The notes below the pieces were generated by a model, which saw only the letters and a program-made list of their open reading frames with translations, was not told where the DNA came from and did no database searches. This document shows positions 21,412-29,009 of a stretch of DNA of 64,000 nt, piece after piece. Position 1 is the stretch's first letter, and each line of letters begins with the position of its first letter. This DNA comes from Companilactobacillus hulinensis (GTDB lineage Bacteria > Bacillota > Bacilli > Lactobacillales > Lactobacillaceae). The translations under genes and the position numbers were made by a program. Where the stretch lies: contig NZ_RHOO01000006.1 in NCBI RefSeq assembly GCF_003946555.1, forward strand, positions 45,167-109,166, given 5' to 3'.

Positions 21412-21612
21412 TTAGTCTTTAACAACGTTTGAAGCTTGTGGTCCACGATCGCTATCTTCGATATCGAATGTTACGGCTTGACCTTCTTCAAGTGTCTTGT
21501 AACCGTCACCTTGGATGGCTGAGAAATGTACGAATACATCACTACCATCTTCGCGAGTAATAAAACCATAACCCTTTTCTGCGTTAAACCATTTTACTGT
21601 TCCATGTTCCAT
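21412..21612 (-). CDS. csp: Cold-shock protein, CspA family
   Basis: A 66-residue OB-fold protein with both RNA-binding motifs, KGYGFITRE (RNP1) and VFVHFSAI (RNP2). It is a single-stranded nucleic acid chaperone made on cold shock or in early growth. A promoter about 110 bases upstream gives a long 5' leader, as is usual for cold-inducible csp genes. AGGAGGAA is the ribosome binding site. Confidence 0.96.
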   Translation of the reverse strand: MEHGTVKWFNAEKGYGFITREDGSDVFVHFSAIQGDGYKTLEEGQAVTFDIEDSDRGPQASNVVKD

Positions 21613-21727
21613 CAGACTGTTCCTCCTGATAACTAATATTTGTGCATTATCTCGTGGTACATCATGGAAGAAAGCCTTTAATAGATAAAACCATTCGAAC
21701 CATTAACCATTCAAAAATACAACTCTT

Positions 21728-21756
21728 ATATTACCATGTATCCGGAATCATTTCAA
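21728..21756 (-). promoter_or_regulatory. Promoter of csp with long 5' leader
   Basis: On the minus strand, TTGAAA (21751-21756), a 17-bp spacer and TAATAT (21728-21733). The leader of about 110 nt to the ATG may fold to sense temperature; I did not work out its structure. Confidence 0.55.
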
Positions 21757-21797
21757 ATCGTACAAGGGATTCTGCTTAAATAAATTACTATAAAAAA

Positions 21798-22709
21798 TTA
21801 CAAATTTACTTGTTTTTTATATGGTATTGAATTTTGTGCTCCTTGCTCTTGTACCGTGAATGAAGACGCTTTACTTGCAACAGTCATTGCCTCTTCCAAA
21901 TTGCTCAAGTCACTCTTCAAATTAGCAGCTAAGTAGCCAATGAAAGTGTCCCCCGCAGCAGTCGTGTCGACAGCCTTAACTTTGAATGCATTTACGAATC
22001 CAAACTTGTTATCAACCAACGAATAGAATGATCCTTTTGAGCCAACTGTGATGATAACTGTACCAACACCCATCTTGTGTAATTCAGCTGATGCTGCCTT
22101 CATAGAATCAACATCGTTGACTTTAATTCCAGTAATGGCTTCTGCTTCGATTTCGTTTGGAGCAATAATATCTGTATTCTCAAGCAATTCACTAGGAATA
22201 TCACTCTTAGCTGGAGCTGGATTCAAAATAGTAACTACTCCATGAGCTTTGGCAATCTTGAACATTTCAATTGTGGCTGGAATTGGTGTTTCAAACTCCG
22301 AAATGACACAGTCAGCAGAAGAAATTGCTTCTTCTGCTTCATGAATATCATCAACAGTAATAGTTTGATTAGATCCACCATAAATCAAAATACTATTTTG
22401 GCCTTTATCATCTAGTAAGATATAAGCCTTACCAGTTCCGGCTTTTTCATCTTCTGTAACATGTTCAATATTCAATCCATCATGTTTGAAAGTATCGATC
22501 ATAAAATCAGCCGCATGATCCTTACCGATTTTACTAATAAATGACGTCTGTGCACCAGCTCTAACAGCAGCGATTGCTTGGTTGGCACCTTTACCACCAC
22601 CAGCAACAGAACGGTCATGCATAGCCATTGTCTCACCAGGAAGTGGTAATCTTGCAATATTTAAAATTGTATCAACGTTAATTGACCCAAGAACTACAAT
22701 TTTTTTCAT
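21798..22709 (-). CDS. rbsK: Ribokinase
   Basis: A 303-residue PfkB-family kinase that phosphorylates D-ribose to ribose 5-phosphate. The N-terminal GGGKGANQA loop and the C-terminal anion-hole motif DTTAAGDTF are visible; the usual glycine of DTTGAGD is alanine here, a mild change. It lies 27 bp downstream of rbsD. No ribose transporter is in the window. Confidence 0.95.
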   Translation of the reverse strand: MKKIVVLGSINVDTILNIARLPLPGETMAMHDRSVAGGGKGANQAIAAVRAGAQTSFISKIGKDHAADFMIDTFKHDGLNIEHVTEDEKAGTGKAYILLDDKGQNSILIYGGSNQTITVDDIHEAEEAISSADCVISEFETPIPATIEMFKIAKAHGVVTILNPAPAKSDIPSELLENTDIIAPNEIEAEAITGIKVNDVDSMKAASAELHKMGVGTVIITVGSKGSFYSLVDNKFGFVNAFKVKAVDTTAAGDTFIGYLAANLKSDLSNLEEAMTVASKASSFTVQEQGAQNSIPYKKQVNL

Positions 22710-22736
22710 AAATAATATTTTCCTTTTCTATCTAAT

Positions 22737-23132
22737 CTAAAATACTACTCCACTCTCTAACAAGATATTTGAATATGGAGTCTCTTCACCTGTACGGATA
22801 AATGCTTTTGTATCGCTTAGGTCCTTCTTCATTTGTTCATGTGGCATAAATTCGATAGGAATATCACCAACAACCTTTTTAACAGCTGCCAATTGTTCTG
22901 GATTTTGTACTTTGATTTCTTCAGCAAGATAAACCTTTTGAACTTGTAGTTCACTTAAGACATTTTCAAGAACTTGCATGAAACTAGGAATACCAGATTC
23001 CAATGCCAAGTCGATCTTTTCAGTATCTGAAGGTACAGGCATTCCTGCATCCCCAATACCAATTGTGTCAAAGTGACCCATTTGAGCAATGACACGAGAT
23101 ATGTCTGAATTAATAACTCTTGTTTTTTTCAT
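22737..23132 (-). CDS. rbsD: D-ribose pyranase
   Basis: A 131-residue RbsD protein with the conserved [17 protein letters not shown] segment that includes the catalytic His. It interconverts pyran and furan forms of ribose ahead of ribokinase. The start at 23132 follows AGGTGAAG. A LacI-type operator sits between the promoter and this start. Confidence 0.95.
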   Translation of the reverse strand: MKKTRVINSDISRVIAQMGHFDTIGIGDAGMPVPSDTEKIDLALESGIPSFMQVLENVLSELQVQKVYLAEEIKVQNPEQLAAVKKVVGDIPIEFMPHEQMKKDLSDTKAFIRTGEETPYSNILLESGVVF

Positions 23133-23150
23133 GAAATCTTCACCTTTTTC

Positions 23151-23197
23151 TGTAATCGTTTGCATTAGTATTCTAACATAAGAGAACTTATATTCAA
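23151..23197 (-). promoter_or_regulatory. Promoter and LacI/CcpA-type operator of rbsDK
   Basis: On the minus strand, TTGAAT (23192-23197), a 16-bp spacer and TAGAAT (23170-23175). The near-palindrome TGCAAACGATTACA (23151-23164) lies just downstream and fits the cre consensus at 12 of 14 positions. It could bind RbsR or CcpA and block transcription near the start site. Confidence 0.5.
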
Positions 23198-23299
23198 TTA
23201 TTTAATGACAATCAGTCTACAAAACAATTATTGATAGATATTAAATTAACGTCTATCCTATTGATAACAAAACCTATTTAAACATATAAGGATGGACAA

Positions 23300-24694
23300 A
23301 TGAAAAGAACAGTTAAACTAAGCTTTTACGTCATTATTTTCTTGATTTTCGCCCTGATCGGCTACTGGATGCCCATGGTCGGTGACGACTTAAACTGGTG
23401 GAGCGGCTGGGGATTACAGTACTTTTCAAGTGGTAACTTCACATATTACGACGGAAGATATCTCGGAGATTTATTGATAATCTCAATGATGAAATTCAAG
23501 TTTATTGCATTCCTAGCATATGGTATCTTCCCCACACTGATCGTTTACCTGATTCAGAAGATCCGTGAAGAAATCTCACCTGCTAGAAATATTGGCCTTG
23601 TTTCATCCGGTATCGCCACGTTGATGTTTCTTCTTGTTCCCAAATTAATTTTCAAACAAATTTGGGGTTGGCATTCCGGTTTTGCAAATTATGTCCCCAG
23701 TGCCGTATTTCCATTATTTCTACTATATTTAGTAATCAAGAATATCGATAATAAAAATAGTCATTATCTGCGTACGCCTACATTGTTAATTTTCTTTGCA
23801 GCATTATTTGCCCAATTCTTTGCTGAACATATCACTTTGCTAAATTGCTTTAACATTGTATTGGTATGGTTATTATTTAGGAATAGATTTAGTCCATCAT
23901 TCAAAAAGGTCATGTACATAATAATGGGAGGTAACTTCTTAGGAGCTATATTAATGTTCATCAATGGTGCCTATACCAAGGTACTTACCGGTAGTGATCC
24001 ATATCGCCATGTTAATGGGACACAAGACACTCTCTTGACATACTTCCAAAATTACTTTTCTAAGAGTCATATAGTCATTGGATTCACAGTTATCATTGTT
24101 GCAGCTTTGATCATTGTCTTCTTATCCTTTAAACTTAAGAATCAAAAACGAGCTATAACCAACATTGGTCTAATTTTATCTAGTGCCGTTTCAATTGCAC
24201 CATTTATCGTTATCTCTCCATTTGGTTCAAGATGTATTTTTGCAGCTTATACTTTCTGTACCGCACTGATAGCAATCAACTTAGATATAATCCTCGACGC
24301 ATATCAAAAGTATCTATTTCCTCTGGTCACCATTGCCTTAATTGGTGTCGGACTCAAGACGGATTATATTGCTAATGATTATGGCAATACATTCAGTATT
24401 GCGAAGAATTATTCAGCATTCCAGACACAAAATAATCGCAACATATATTACATTCCTTCATATAAGAATACCGATTATATTTGGTCAAATGATACTTCGA
24501 ACGATCCAATGTTCAAAGCTTACTACATCATTCATAAGAATCTGCCCGTTCAAGCTATAAACTATGCCGATTGGACAGATGCCTTAAGAATAGTTAATAA
24601 GAAGAAATACGATTCTAAAAATTCCTTCATGACCGCATTCGATGAGCAAATTCAACATAAGGTAAAATTAATTGAAGAAAAAAATTCTAAGTAA
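23300..24694 (+). CDS. Polytopic membrane protein, DUF6056-like
   Basis: A 464-residue membrane protein with about ten helices. The first outer loop has an acidic motif (MVGDDLNWW) followed by YYDGRYLGD, and a soluble C-terminal region of about 100 residues. The layout resembles DUF6056 and GT-C glycosyltransferases, in which an acidic residue of the first loop is catalytic, but no enzymatic role can be proven here. AAGGATGG precedes the ATG. It is a single-gene unit, convergent with the AssT-like gene. Confidence 0.7.
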   Translation: MKRTVKLSFYVIIFLIFALIGYWMPMVGDDLNWWSGWGLQYFSSGNFTYYDGRYLGDLLIISMMKFKFIAFLAYGIFPTLIVYLIQKIREEISPARNIGLVSSGIATLMFLLVPKLIFKQIWGWHSGFANYVPSAVFPLFLLYLVIKNIDNKNSHYLRTPTLLIFFAALFAQFFAEHITLLNCFNIVLVWLLFRNRFSPSFKKVMYIIMGGNFLGAILMFINGAYTKVLTGSDPYRHVNGTQDTLLTYFQNYFSKSHIVIGFTVIIVAALIIVFLSFKLKNQKRAITNIGLILSSAVSIAPFIVISPFGSRCIFAAYTFCTALIAINLDIILDAYQKYLFPLVTIALIGVGLKTDYIANDYGNTFSIAKNYSAFQTQNNRNIYYIPSYKNTDYIWSNDTSNDPMFKAYYIIHKNLPVQAINYADWTDALRIVNKKKYDSKNSFMTAFDEQIQHKVKLIEEKNSK

Positions 24695-24751
24695 CTAAAT
24701 ATTATAATATTTATATTTAATATTATGTCTGATACGAGGCTAATTTATATA

Positions 24752-24780
24752 CTTTTCATTCATATAAGTTGTGATATACT
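24752..24780 (+). promoter_or_regulatory. Extended -10 promoter of candidate sRNA
   Basis: TGATATACT (TATACT at 24775-24780 with an upstream TG) and a weak TTTTCA 16 bp earlier. No coding start follows before a strong terminator. Confidence 0.45.
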
Positions 24781-24786
24781 AATTTT

Positions 24787-24890
24787 CGTAGCAAGTTGCT
24801 ACCCCAATCAAGCAACTTGCTGTATTCCGTATTTAGATATCTGCCTCTAGTAAAAAAGACCAACTCCACCGCCGGAGTTGGTCTTTTTTT
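24787..24890 (+). ncRNA. Candidate small RNA with a C-rich hairpin loop
   Basis: About 104 bases run from a predicted start site to a perfect terminator. The 5' half is a 10-bp hairpin (GCAAGTTGCT / AGCAACTTGC) whose loop is ACCCCAATCA; the 3' half is a single-stranded linker and the terminator. C-rich loops of this kind are used by Gram-positive sRNAs to pair with Shine-Dalgarno sequences. No open frame fits. It could instead be the trailer of the upstream gene. Confidence 0.4.
24852..24890. terminator. Bidirectional terminator
   Basis: AAAAAAGACCAACTCC pairs perfectly with GGAGTTGGTCTTTTTT around a 6-nt loop. It serves the plus-strand transcript and could also act on the minus strand. Confidence 0.85.
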
Positions 24891-24892
24891 GC

Positions 24893-24922
24893 TTTGTCGC
24901 CTACGTTTAGAAACAACCATCC
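24893..24922 (-). repeat. Truncated minus-strand copy of structured element family 1
   Basis: TCGCCTACGTTTAGAAAC resembles the outer end of the minus copy at 40917 (CCGCCTACGGTTGAAAAC). The rest of that copy is missing. It makes this locus a remnant of the same head-to-head pair seen elsewhere. Confidence 0.5.
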
Positions 24923-24948
24923 CGCTATAGTTTAGAACAATTCCCTAA

Positions 24949-25100
24949 GCTGGAGGTAGCAAGAAATTTCAACAGCCGTGAATATGGCGAAGCCATAGGA
25001 CGAGCTTTAAAACTTTGCAAAGCAAAGCTTTAAAGTCGAGGTTCGAGACCAAGGCTCGAACCGGTCCACACGGCACATGAAATATCTTGATACCGGAAGC
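24949..25100 (+). repeat. Structured element family 1, copy A
   Basis: A 152-bp element. The closing arms GCT GGA GGTAGCAAGAAATTTCA and TGAAATATCTTGATACC GGA AGC pair apart from the fixed GGA/GGA internal loop and two mismatches. Inside are GCCGTG (its 3' partner reads CACGGC), a short hairpin (TATGGC/GCCATA), a second hairpin (CTTTAAA..TTTAAAG), and a perfect third hairpin GGTTCGAG/CTCGAACC with loop ACCAAGG. It lies between two convergent genes. Confidence 0.85.
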
Positions 25101-25114
25101 AAAAACCCAAACCA

Positions 25115-26770
25115 CTATTCAACATCAAATACATAATCAGAAGAATAAAATGGGATTCGATAAGCACGATATGCATAAGCTTTCGAAGAAGAATTCTTAA
25201 CTGTTAAATTGAACACTTGATTACCTTCAGAATCTACCTCAATAATATTACTTTCATTACCATTATCTTTGTAGCCAAAATCAATCAGTGTATTGCCGTT
25301 TGATTCACGCTCGGCATAACCAATAATACTTGTAAAATTAGTCTTACCAAGACTCTTACCATACGACCACGTCTGATCAATAGTCATATTCTTGGTATTG
25401 ATCTTGTATTCAACAGCTTGAGAATACTTACCTGAAGTCTTCTTATCACCATTTGTGACATCGATATTATTATCGTAAAGGATGATATCTTCACTATCAC
25501 CATCATGTTTTAATAGATACAACCCATGTTGTCCACCTGTAATAGTGGTTCCAATTGTTGATGTTAATATCTTGTCTCGATATTTCTTTGGCCAGGTTGC
25601 TTTCTTCTTGCCACTATAGATCCAGATTATTTTATTGGTCTTATAATCAAGCTTCATGATCATATCTTGATTACGACCAGAAATCATTATGCTGTTATCT
25701 GAAGAATCGTAATCAAGCGCATTTTGATGGAACCAATCTATTTTCCCATCCGATCCAGCTTTATATTTTTTATACATTGAACTTGGAAGAATTTTCTTCA
25801 AGTCAATGACTTTGACAACCTTTCCCGTCTTATGGGAAATTTGAACCATGACATCCTCTTTGTACTTGGATCCGTCACTAACAGTCGCTAAAATATCGTG
25901 GTTTGGTAATTCCAACAAATCGTGATGGATCACAGTTGTTTCGTCTTTGGCATTACCACTGTCATTAGATTTTGTACCCGGATCAAAACTGTATTCTTTA
26001 TACACACGTCCGAGTACATCTGTTTCTATTAAATCATTGTAAACTTGAGAACTCTCTTTCTTTTTAGTCAAAACGAGCATACGCCCATTAGAAATCTGTT
26101 CAATTGTATGTTGCGAATATTCTGTCAAATACCATCTAACATTGCCATCGGCATCAACGGCAAACGGTTCTTTAGTTGTTCGATTAATAATTGTCAGTTT
26201 ATTATCACCAATATCCATCTTGGATTTATCAGTATTCTTAACCGTGATAGTTGCATTCTTAATATATTTAGGAAGTACACCGGTTTTCACCCGTAGAGTC
26301 TTGGTCTCAGTTGTTCCGTTTTTATAAGTTACTGTAATAGTCACTTTATTATTTTTGTTAGCATATAAACCAACTATTGGAACTTGATGTGTTTTAGAAT
26401 ATCCACCATTAACTTTGTTAGTAATACTTGTGTTGTCACTCTCACCTTCTACGGTATAAGTAACTTTAGCATCTTCATCCGTTTGAAAGATTGCCAAAGC
26501 AGTGAGTGGTGACGTTTTGTATGGATTAACTTTTACATACGGATCACTCAATGTATATGCGGAATCTTCAACCGCTTTTTTATAAGTAGCGGTTAACTTC
26601 TCCTGAGCTTTCTCTCTAGTCGTAACAAGTTTTGATCCAACATTCTTCTTAATCTGTGCATCAGTTAATATTTTTTCGTTAGCACTATCTGAACTAGTTT
26701 TAGAACATGCTACTACAATTAACGATAAAAACGCTAAAATAATAGCCATAAAAGCTAGCTTTCTTCGCAA
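25115..26770 (-). CDS. AssT-like aryl-sulfate sulfotransferase family lipoprotein
   Basis: A 551-residue lipoprotein (lipobox VVACS near residue 22). An N-terminal beta domain of the Arylsulfotran_N type is followed by a six-bladed propeller with the family motifs HHDLLELPNHD, DWFHQNALDY, SGRNQD and GGQHGLYLLKH. These His and Arg residues correspond to the active site of PLP-independent arylsulfate sulfotransferases. In other bacteria these enzymes move sulfate between phenols; the role in a lactic acid bacterium is unknown. The start is a TTG at 26770 after GAGAGGAAG. Confidence 0.8.
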   Translation of the reverse strand: MRRKLAFMAIILAFLSLIVVACSKTSSDSANEKILTDAQIKKNVGSKLVTTREKAQEKLTATYKKAVEDSAYTLSDPYVKVNPYKTSPLTALAIFQTDEDAKVTYTVEGESDNTSITNKVNGGYSKTHQVPIVGLYANKNNKVTITVTYKNGTTETKTLRVKTGVLPKYIKNATITVKNTDKSKMDIGDNKLTIINRTTKEPFAVDADGNVRWYLTEYSQHTIEQISNGRMLVLTKKKESSQVYNDLIETDVLGRVYKEYSFDPGTKSNDSGNAKDETTVIHHDLLELPNHDILATVSDGSKYKEDVMVQISHKTGKVVKVIDLKKILPSSMYKKYKAGSDGKIDWFHQNALDYDSSDNSIMISGRNQDMIMKLDYKTNKIIWIYSGKKKATWPKKYRDKILTSTIGTTITGGQHGLYLLKHDGDSEDIILYDNNIDVTNGDKKTSGKYSQAVEYKINTKNMTIDQTWSYGKSLGKTNFTSIIGYAERESNGNTLIDFGYKDNGNESNIIEVDSEGNQVFNLTVKNSSSKAYAYRAYRIPFYSSDYVFDVE

Positions 26771-27040
26771 TTGTCATACTTCCTCTCAATTTGACTTGGA
26801 ATTTTCATTCCTCACTGATTGTAAGATGAAATCAATTTATACGTATTTAAAACACGCTAAGAGTATTCTAAGAAATTCTTATATTGTTTACTTAATATAA
26901 GCTCAATTGTATTTATTTCACTTTTGGAAAAAGTCTCTTACAAAATGTGAATCAAAATAACAGACAAAGGATAGTATTATAGTAGCTGTAATAAAGATAG
27001 ATACCTCGTATATAACACACAAGATAAGAAACATATAAAA

Positions 27041-27058
27041 GTTCTACTGGCATAGAAC
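27041..27058. repeat. Short hairpin repeat with CTGGCA loop, copy 1
   Basis: GTTCTA-CTGGCA-TAGAAC, followed by TTAA. The same 22 bases recur at 27723-27744, so the repeat brackets the SLAP gene. The terminator at 27074-27101 has the same CTGGCA loop on a different stem. The rest of 26771-27131 shows no gene. Confidence 0.6.
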
Positions 27059-27061
27059 TTA

Positions 27062-27101
27062 AGCAAAAAAAAAGATATTCACAGCTGGCACTGTGAATAT
27101 C
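27062..27101 (-). terminator. Terminator of the first SLAP gene
   Basis: On the minus strand, GATATTCACAG / CTGTGAATATC (perfect 11 bp) around TGCCAG, followed by nine T. Confidence 0.9.
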
Positions 27102-27131
27102 AACACACACAATATAAAGATTTGAATTTAA

Positions 27132-27647
27132 TTAATTTACAGATGAAGTAAATGATTGTTCAACAACATCAAACATAGCAACATATGTATCTGGAGCTAC
27201 ACGCAAGAATGGCATACCGTCAGCAGTATAAATGGCAGTATCGGAGTACCACTTTGTACCTGCTTGTAACTTCAATTTACTACTCTCCTCGAATTTATGA
27301 TTGTAGACAGAAACCTCATGGTCTGTGGCTACTTTAATAATTTCGGGGCGTTTTTTGTATAGAAAACTATCGTCAGAGCTCAAAAACTCATTGGCAGATA
27401 CTTGATAGTAATCCTTGCCGTCGATTTTAGTTACGTTACTTACTGACCAAGTACTAGAATCATCTAGACTGTTACTTGTCTTTTCCCCAGAAGCATTGTA
27501 TAAAGTTGCATCAGCATTTGAATCTGTGCTTACTTCAACCTTATAGTTAGAACTAACACTTTGAGCTTGAGCAGTAGCTGCTGGAGCGACTGCAGCACTT
27601 GTACTCAATAGAGCCATAGCTAACAATACGATCGCATTTTTTTTCAT
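27132..27647 (-). CDS. Secreted SLAP-like domain protein
   Basis: A 171-residue exported protein with a signal peptide (MKKNAIVLLAMALLSTSAAVAP, cleavage near TAQAQS). Two SLAP-like repeats follow (about 35-95 and 100-165), with patterns such as LYNASGEK..SL..SSTW and YYQVSANEFLSS. SLAP domains attach S-layer-associated proteins to the wall of lactobacilli. A paralogue of nearly equal length lies at 31.2 kb, on the other side of the second two-component system. GAGGG is the ribosome binding site. Confidence 0.8.
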   Translation of the reverse strand: MKKNAIVLLAMALLSTSAAVAPAATAQAQSVSSNYKVEVSTDSNADATLYNASGEKTSNSLDDSSTWSVSNVTKIDGKDYYQVSANEFLSSDDSFLYKKRPEIIKVATDHEVSVYNHKFEESSKLKLQAGTKWYSDTAIYTADGMPFLRVAPDTYVAMFDVVEQSFTSSVN

Positions 27648-27722
27648 AATATTTCCCTCGTATATATATATTTATTTTTAATTTTGAAATTCAAAAATCA
27701 CACAAAATAGGACACACAAAAA

Positions 27723-27744
27723 GTTCTACTGGCATAGAACTTAA
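27723..27744. repeat. Short hairpin repeat with CTGGCA loop, copy 2
   Basis: GTTCTACTGGCATAGAAC plus TTAA, identical to 27041-27062, in the 5' region of the SLAP gene. Just beyond it (27771-27801), CGTTGTCTA and AGTTTGTCTA repeat about 20 bp apart and may be regulator sites; they do not fit the LytTR consensus well. Confidence 0.55.
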
Positions 27745-27894
27745 AACTTAAGCAAAGAACACACACAACAACGTTGTCTAGACAAGTTTGCAGTTTGTCT
27801 AATTGTTATTGTTAGCTTTATATTACAAAATTTAGTAAACAATTACAATACATATGGTCTATTTATTATTATTAATTTTTTAATAATTTGCATT

Positions 27895-27939
27895 AAAAAA
27901 GCTTGAAATCGCTATCATTTGGCGGTTTCAAGCTTTTTT
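27895..27939. terminator. Bidirectional terminator after the Rgg-like regulator gene
   Basis: AAAAAAGCTTGAAA pairs with TTTCAAGCTTTTTT; the inner CG positions also pair. It sits directly after the regulator stop codon on the minus strand. Confidence 0.85.
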
Positions 27940-27944
27940 GCTTT

Positions 27945-28787
27945 CTATTCATGAATTTGCATTTTTTCTAATAAATTTTTATTATCAGATAACTTAGCAA
28001 AATAGTAAGCGGCATCTTTTAATTCACGATATTCAGACTGTTTCTTGGGATCATCTTCTATAGCTTCAGCAGCATAATAATGTAGATAATCTACAAAATA
28101 AGTCGTGTGTCGCTGTTTAGCAAGAGAAATTCCACGATCACTGAACTCACGTGCCTTTTTATTCAATCCCAATTCAACGTATGCACCAGCAAGTGATTTA
28201 CAAATATAAATGACTTCAACTTCATTGGCGTTTGGTATTTGTAGACTCTCTTTGGTAGCACCTTCGATCATTTCAAAATAATACGTAGCACGATCGTTAT
28301 GTCCTTGTTTCAAATAATTCATACCCTTAAATAAATATGTTAATAAAGTATAAATATCATATACGTCTGATTTGGTTAATTGTAAGACTTTATCTAATGT
28401 GAACAGCGAATCATCAAAGTTATCATTGTAATATTCCAACGCACCTTTAATCAGATTCACTTGTTTCAAATCATTATCGCTTAATTTACTATGAAGCATT
28501 TCAAGCTTCTCGGAAATTTCACCAGTATTATCTAATAGTAGATCACGTTCTAAGGAATCCAGGATACTCTCTTCTTCAGAAGTTGAATTGCTTGAAAAAT
28601 CACTGAACACATCATTCAAACTCAGTTCCAGTCTCAAACAAATTTTAGTAAGAATATTCACCGTTGGAGCAATATTATGCTTTTCAATTTTACTTATCGT
28701 GTTCTGAGTACAAATATCCGTTGCTAATTCTGTTTGTGTAAGATGCATACTTCTTCTCTTATCGTATATGACTGATCCTAGAAACAT
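27945..28787 (-). CDS. Rgg/PlcR-like regulator (XRE HTH + TPR-like domain)
   Basis: A 280-residue regulator. The N-terminal 65 residues are an XRE helix-turn-helix (TQTELATDICTQNTISKIEKH), and residues about 75-280 form repeated TPR-like helix pairs. This is the layout of Rgg, PlcR and related regulators that bind short secreted peptides. AGGAGTG is its ribosome binding site. It is divergent from the AgrC-like kinase gene; a perfect-loop inverted repeat and a 24-codon frame lie between them. Peptide control is inferred from architecture. Confidence 0.82.
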   Translation of the reverse strand: MFLGSVIYDKRRSMHLTQTELATDICTQNTISKIEKHNIAPTVNILTKICLRLELSLNDVFSDFSSNSTSEEESILDSLERDLLLDNTGEISEKLEMLHSKLSDNDLKQVNLIKGALEYYNDNFDDSLFTLDKVLQLTKSDVYDIYTLLTYLFKGMNYLKQGHNDRATYYFEMIEGATKESLQIPNANEVEVIYICKSLAGAYVELGLNKKAREFSDRGISLAKQRHTTYFVDYLHYYAAEAIEDDPKKQSEYRELKDAAYYFAKLSDNKNLLEKMQIHE

Positions 28788-28876
28788 TCTCTTTCACTCC
28801 TATTATTGGGATAAATTTCATAATTAATAATACCACATAGGATATTAAATAGTCCTTTTATGATAAATAAGTTTTT

Positions 28877-28898
28877 TACTACCATTGTTATGGTAATA
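28877..28898. promoter_or_regulatory. Inverted repeat, likely operator
   Basis: TACTACCAT-TGTT-ATGGTAATA, one mismatch in nine base pairs. It lies between the divergent Rgg-like and kinase genes and overlaps a possible -10 (TAATAT). The Rgg-like protein is the obvious candidate to bind it. Confidence 0.5.
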
Positions 28899-28907
28899 TT
28901 CAGGTAC

Positions 28908-28982
28908 ATGAAACGATTTATATTTTGGGGCATTTGTGTTGAGTTTATTCACTATTTTGAAGATAATTTACATTTCATTTAA
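28908..28982 (+). CDS. Possible 24-residue peptide ORF
   Basis: ATG to TAA, encoding MKRFIFWGICVEF and then IHYFEDNLHFI: a basic start, a hydrophobic core and a charged C-terminal half. Its place between an Rgg-like regulator and a kinase is where short hydrophobic pheromone genes often sit. However, the only AGG is three bases before the ATG, so translation is doubtful. Position is the main support. Confidence 0.25.
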   Translation: MKRFIFWGICVEFIHYFEDNLHFI

Positions 28983-29009
28983 ACATAAGCAAGAAGAGAA
29001 TATCATATA

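Noticed and set aside
27648..29009. LytTR operators for the second two-component system
   Set aside because: I looked for paired sites of the consensus about 21 bp apart before both SLAP genes and the kinase, and found only weak, out-of-phase matches.
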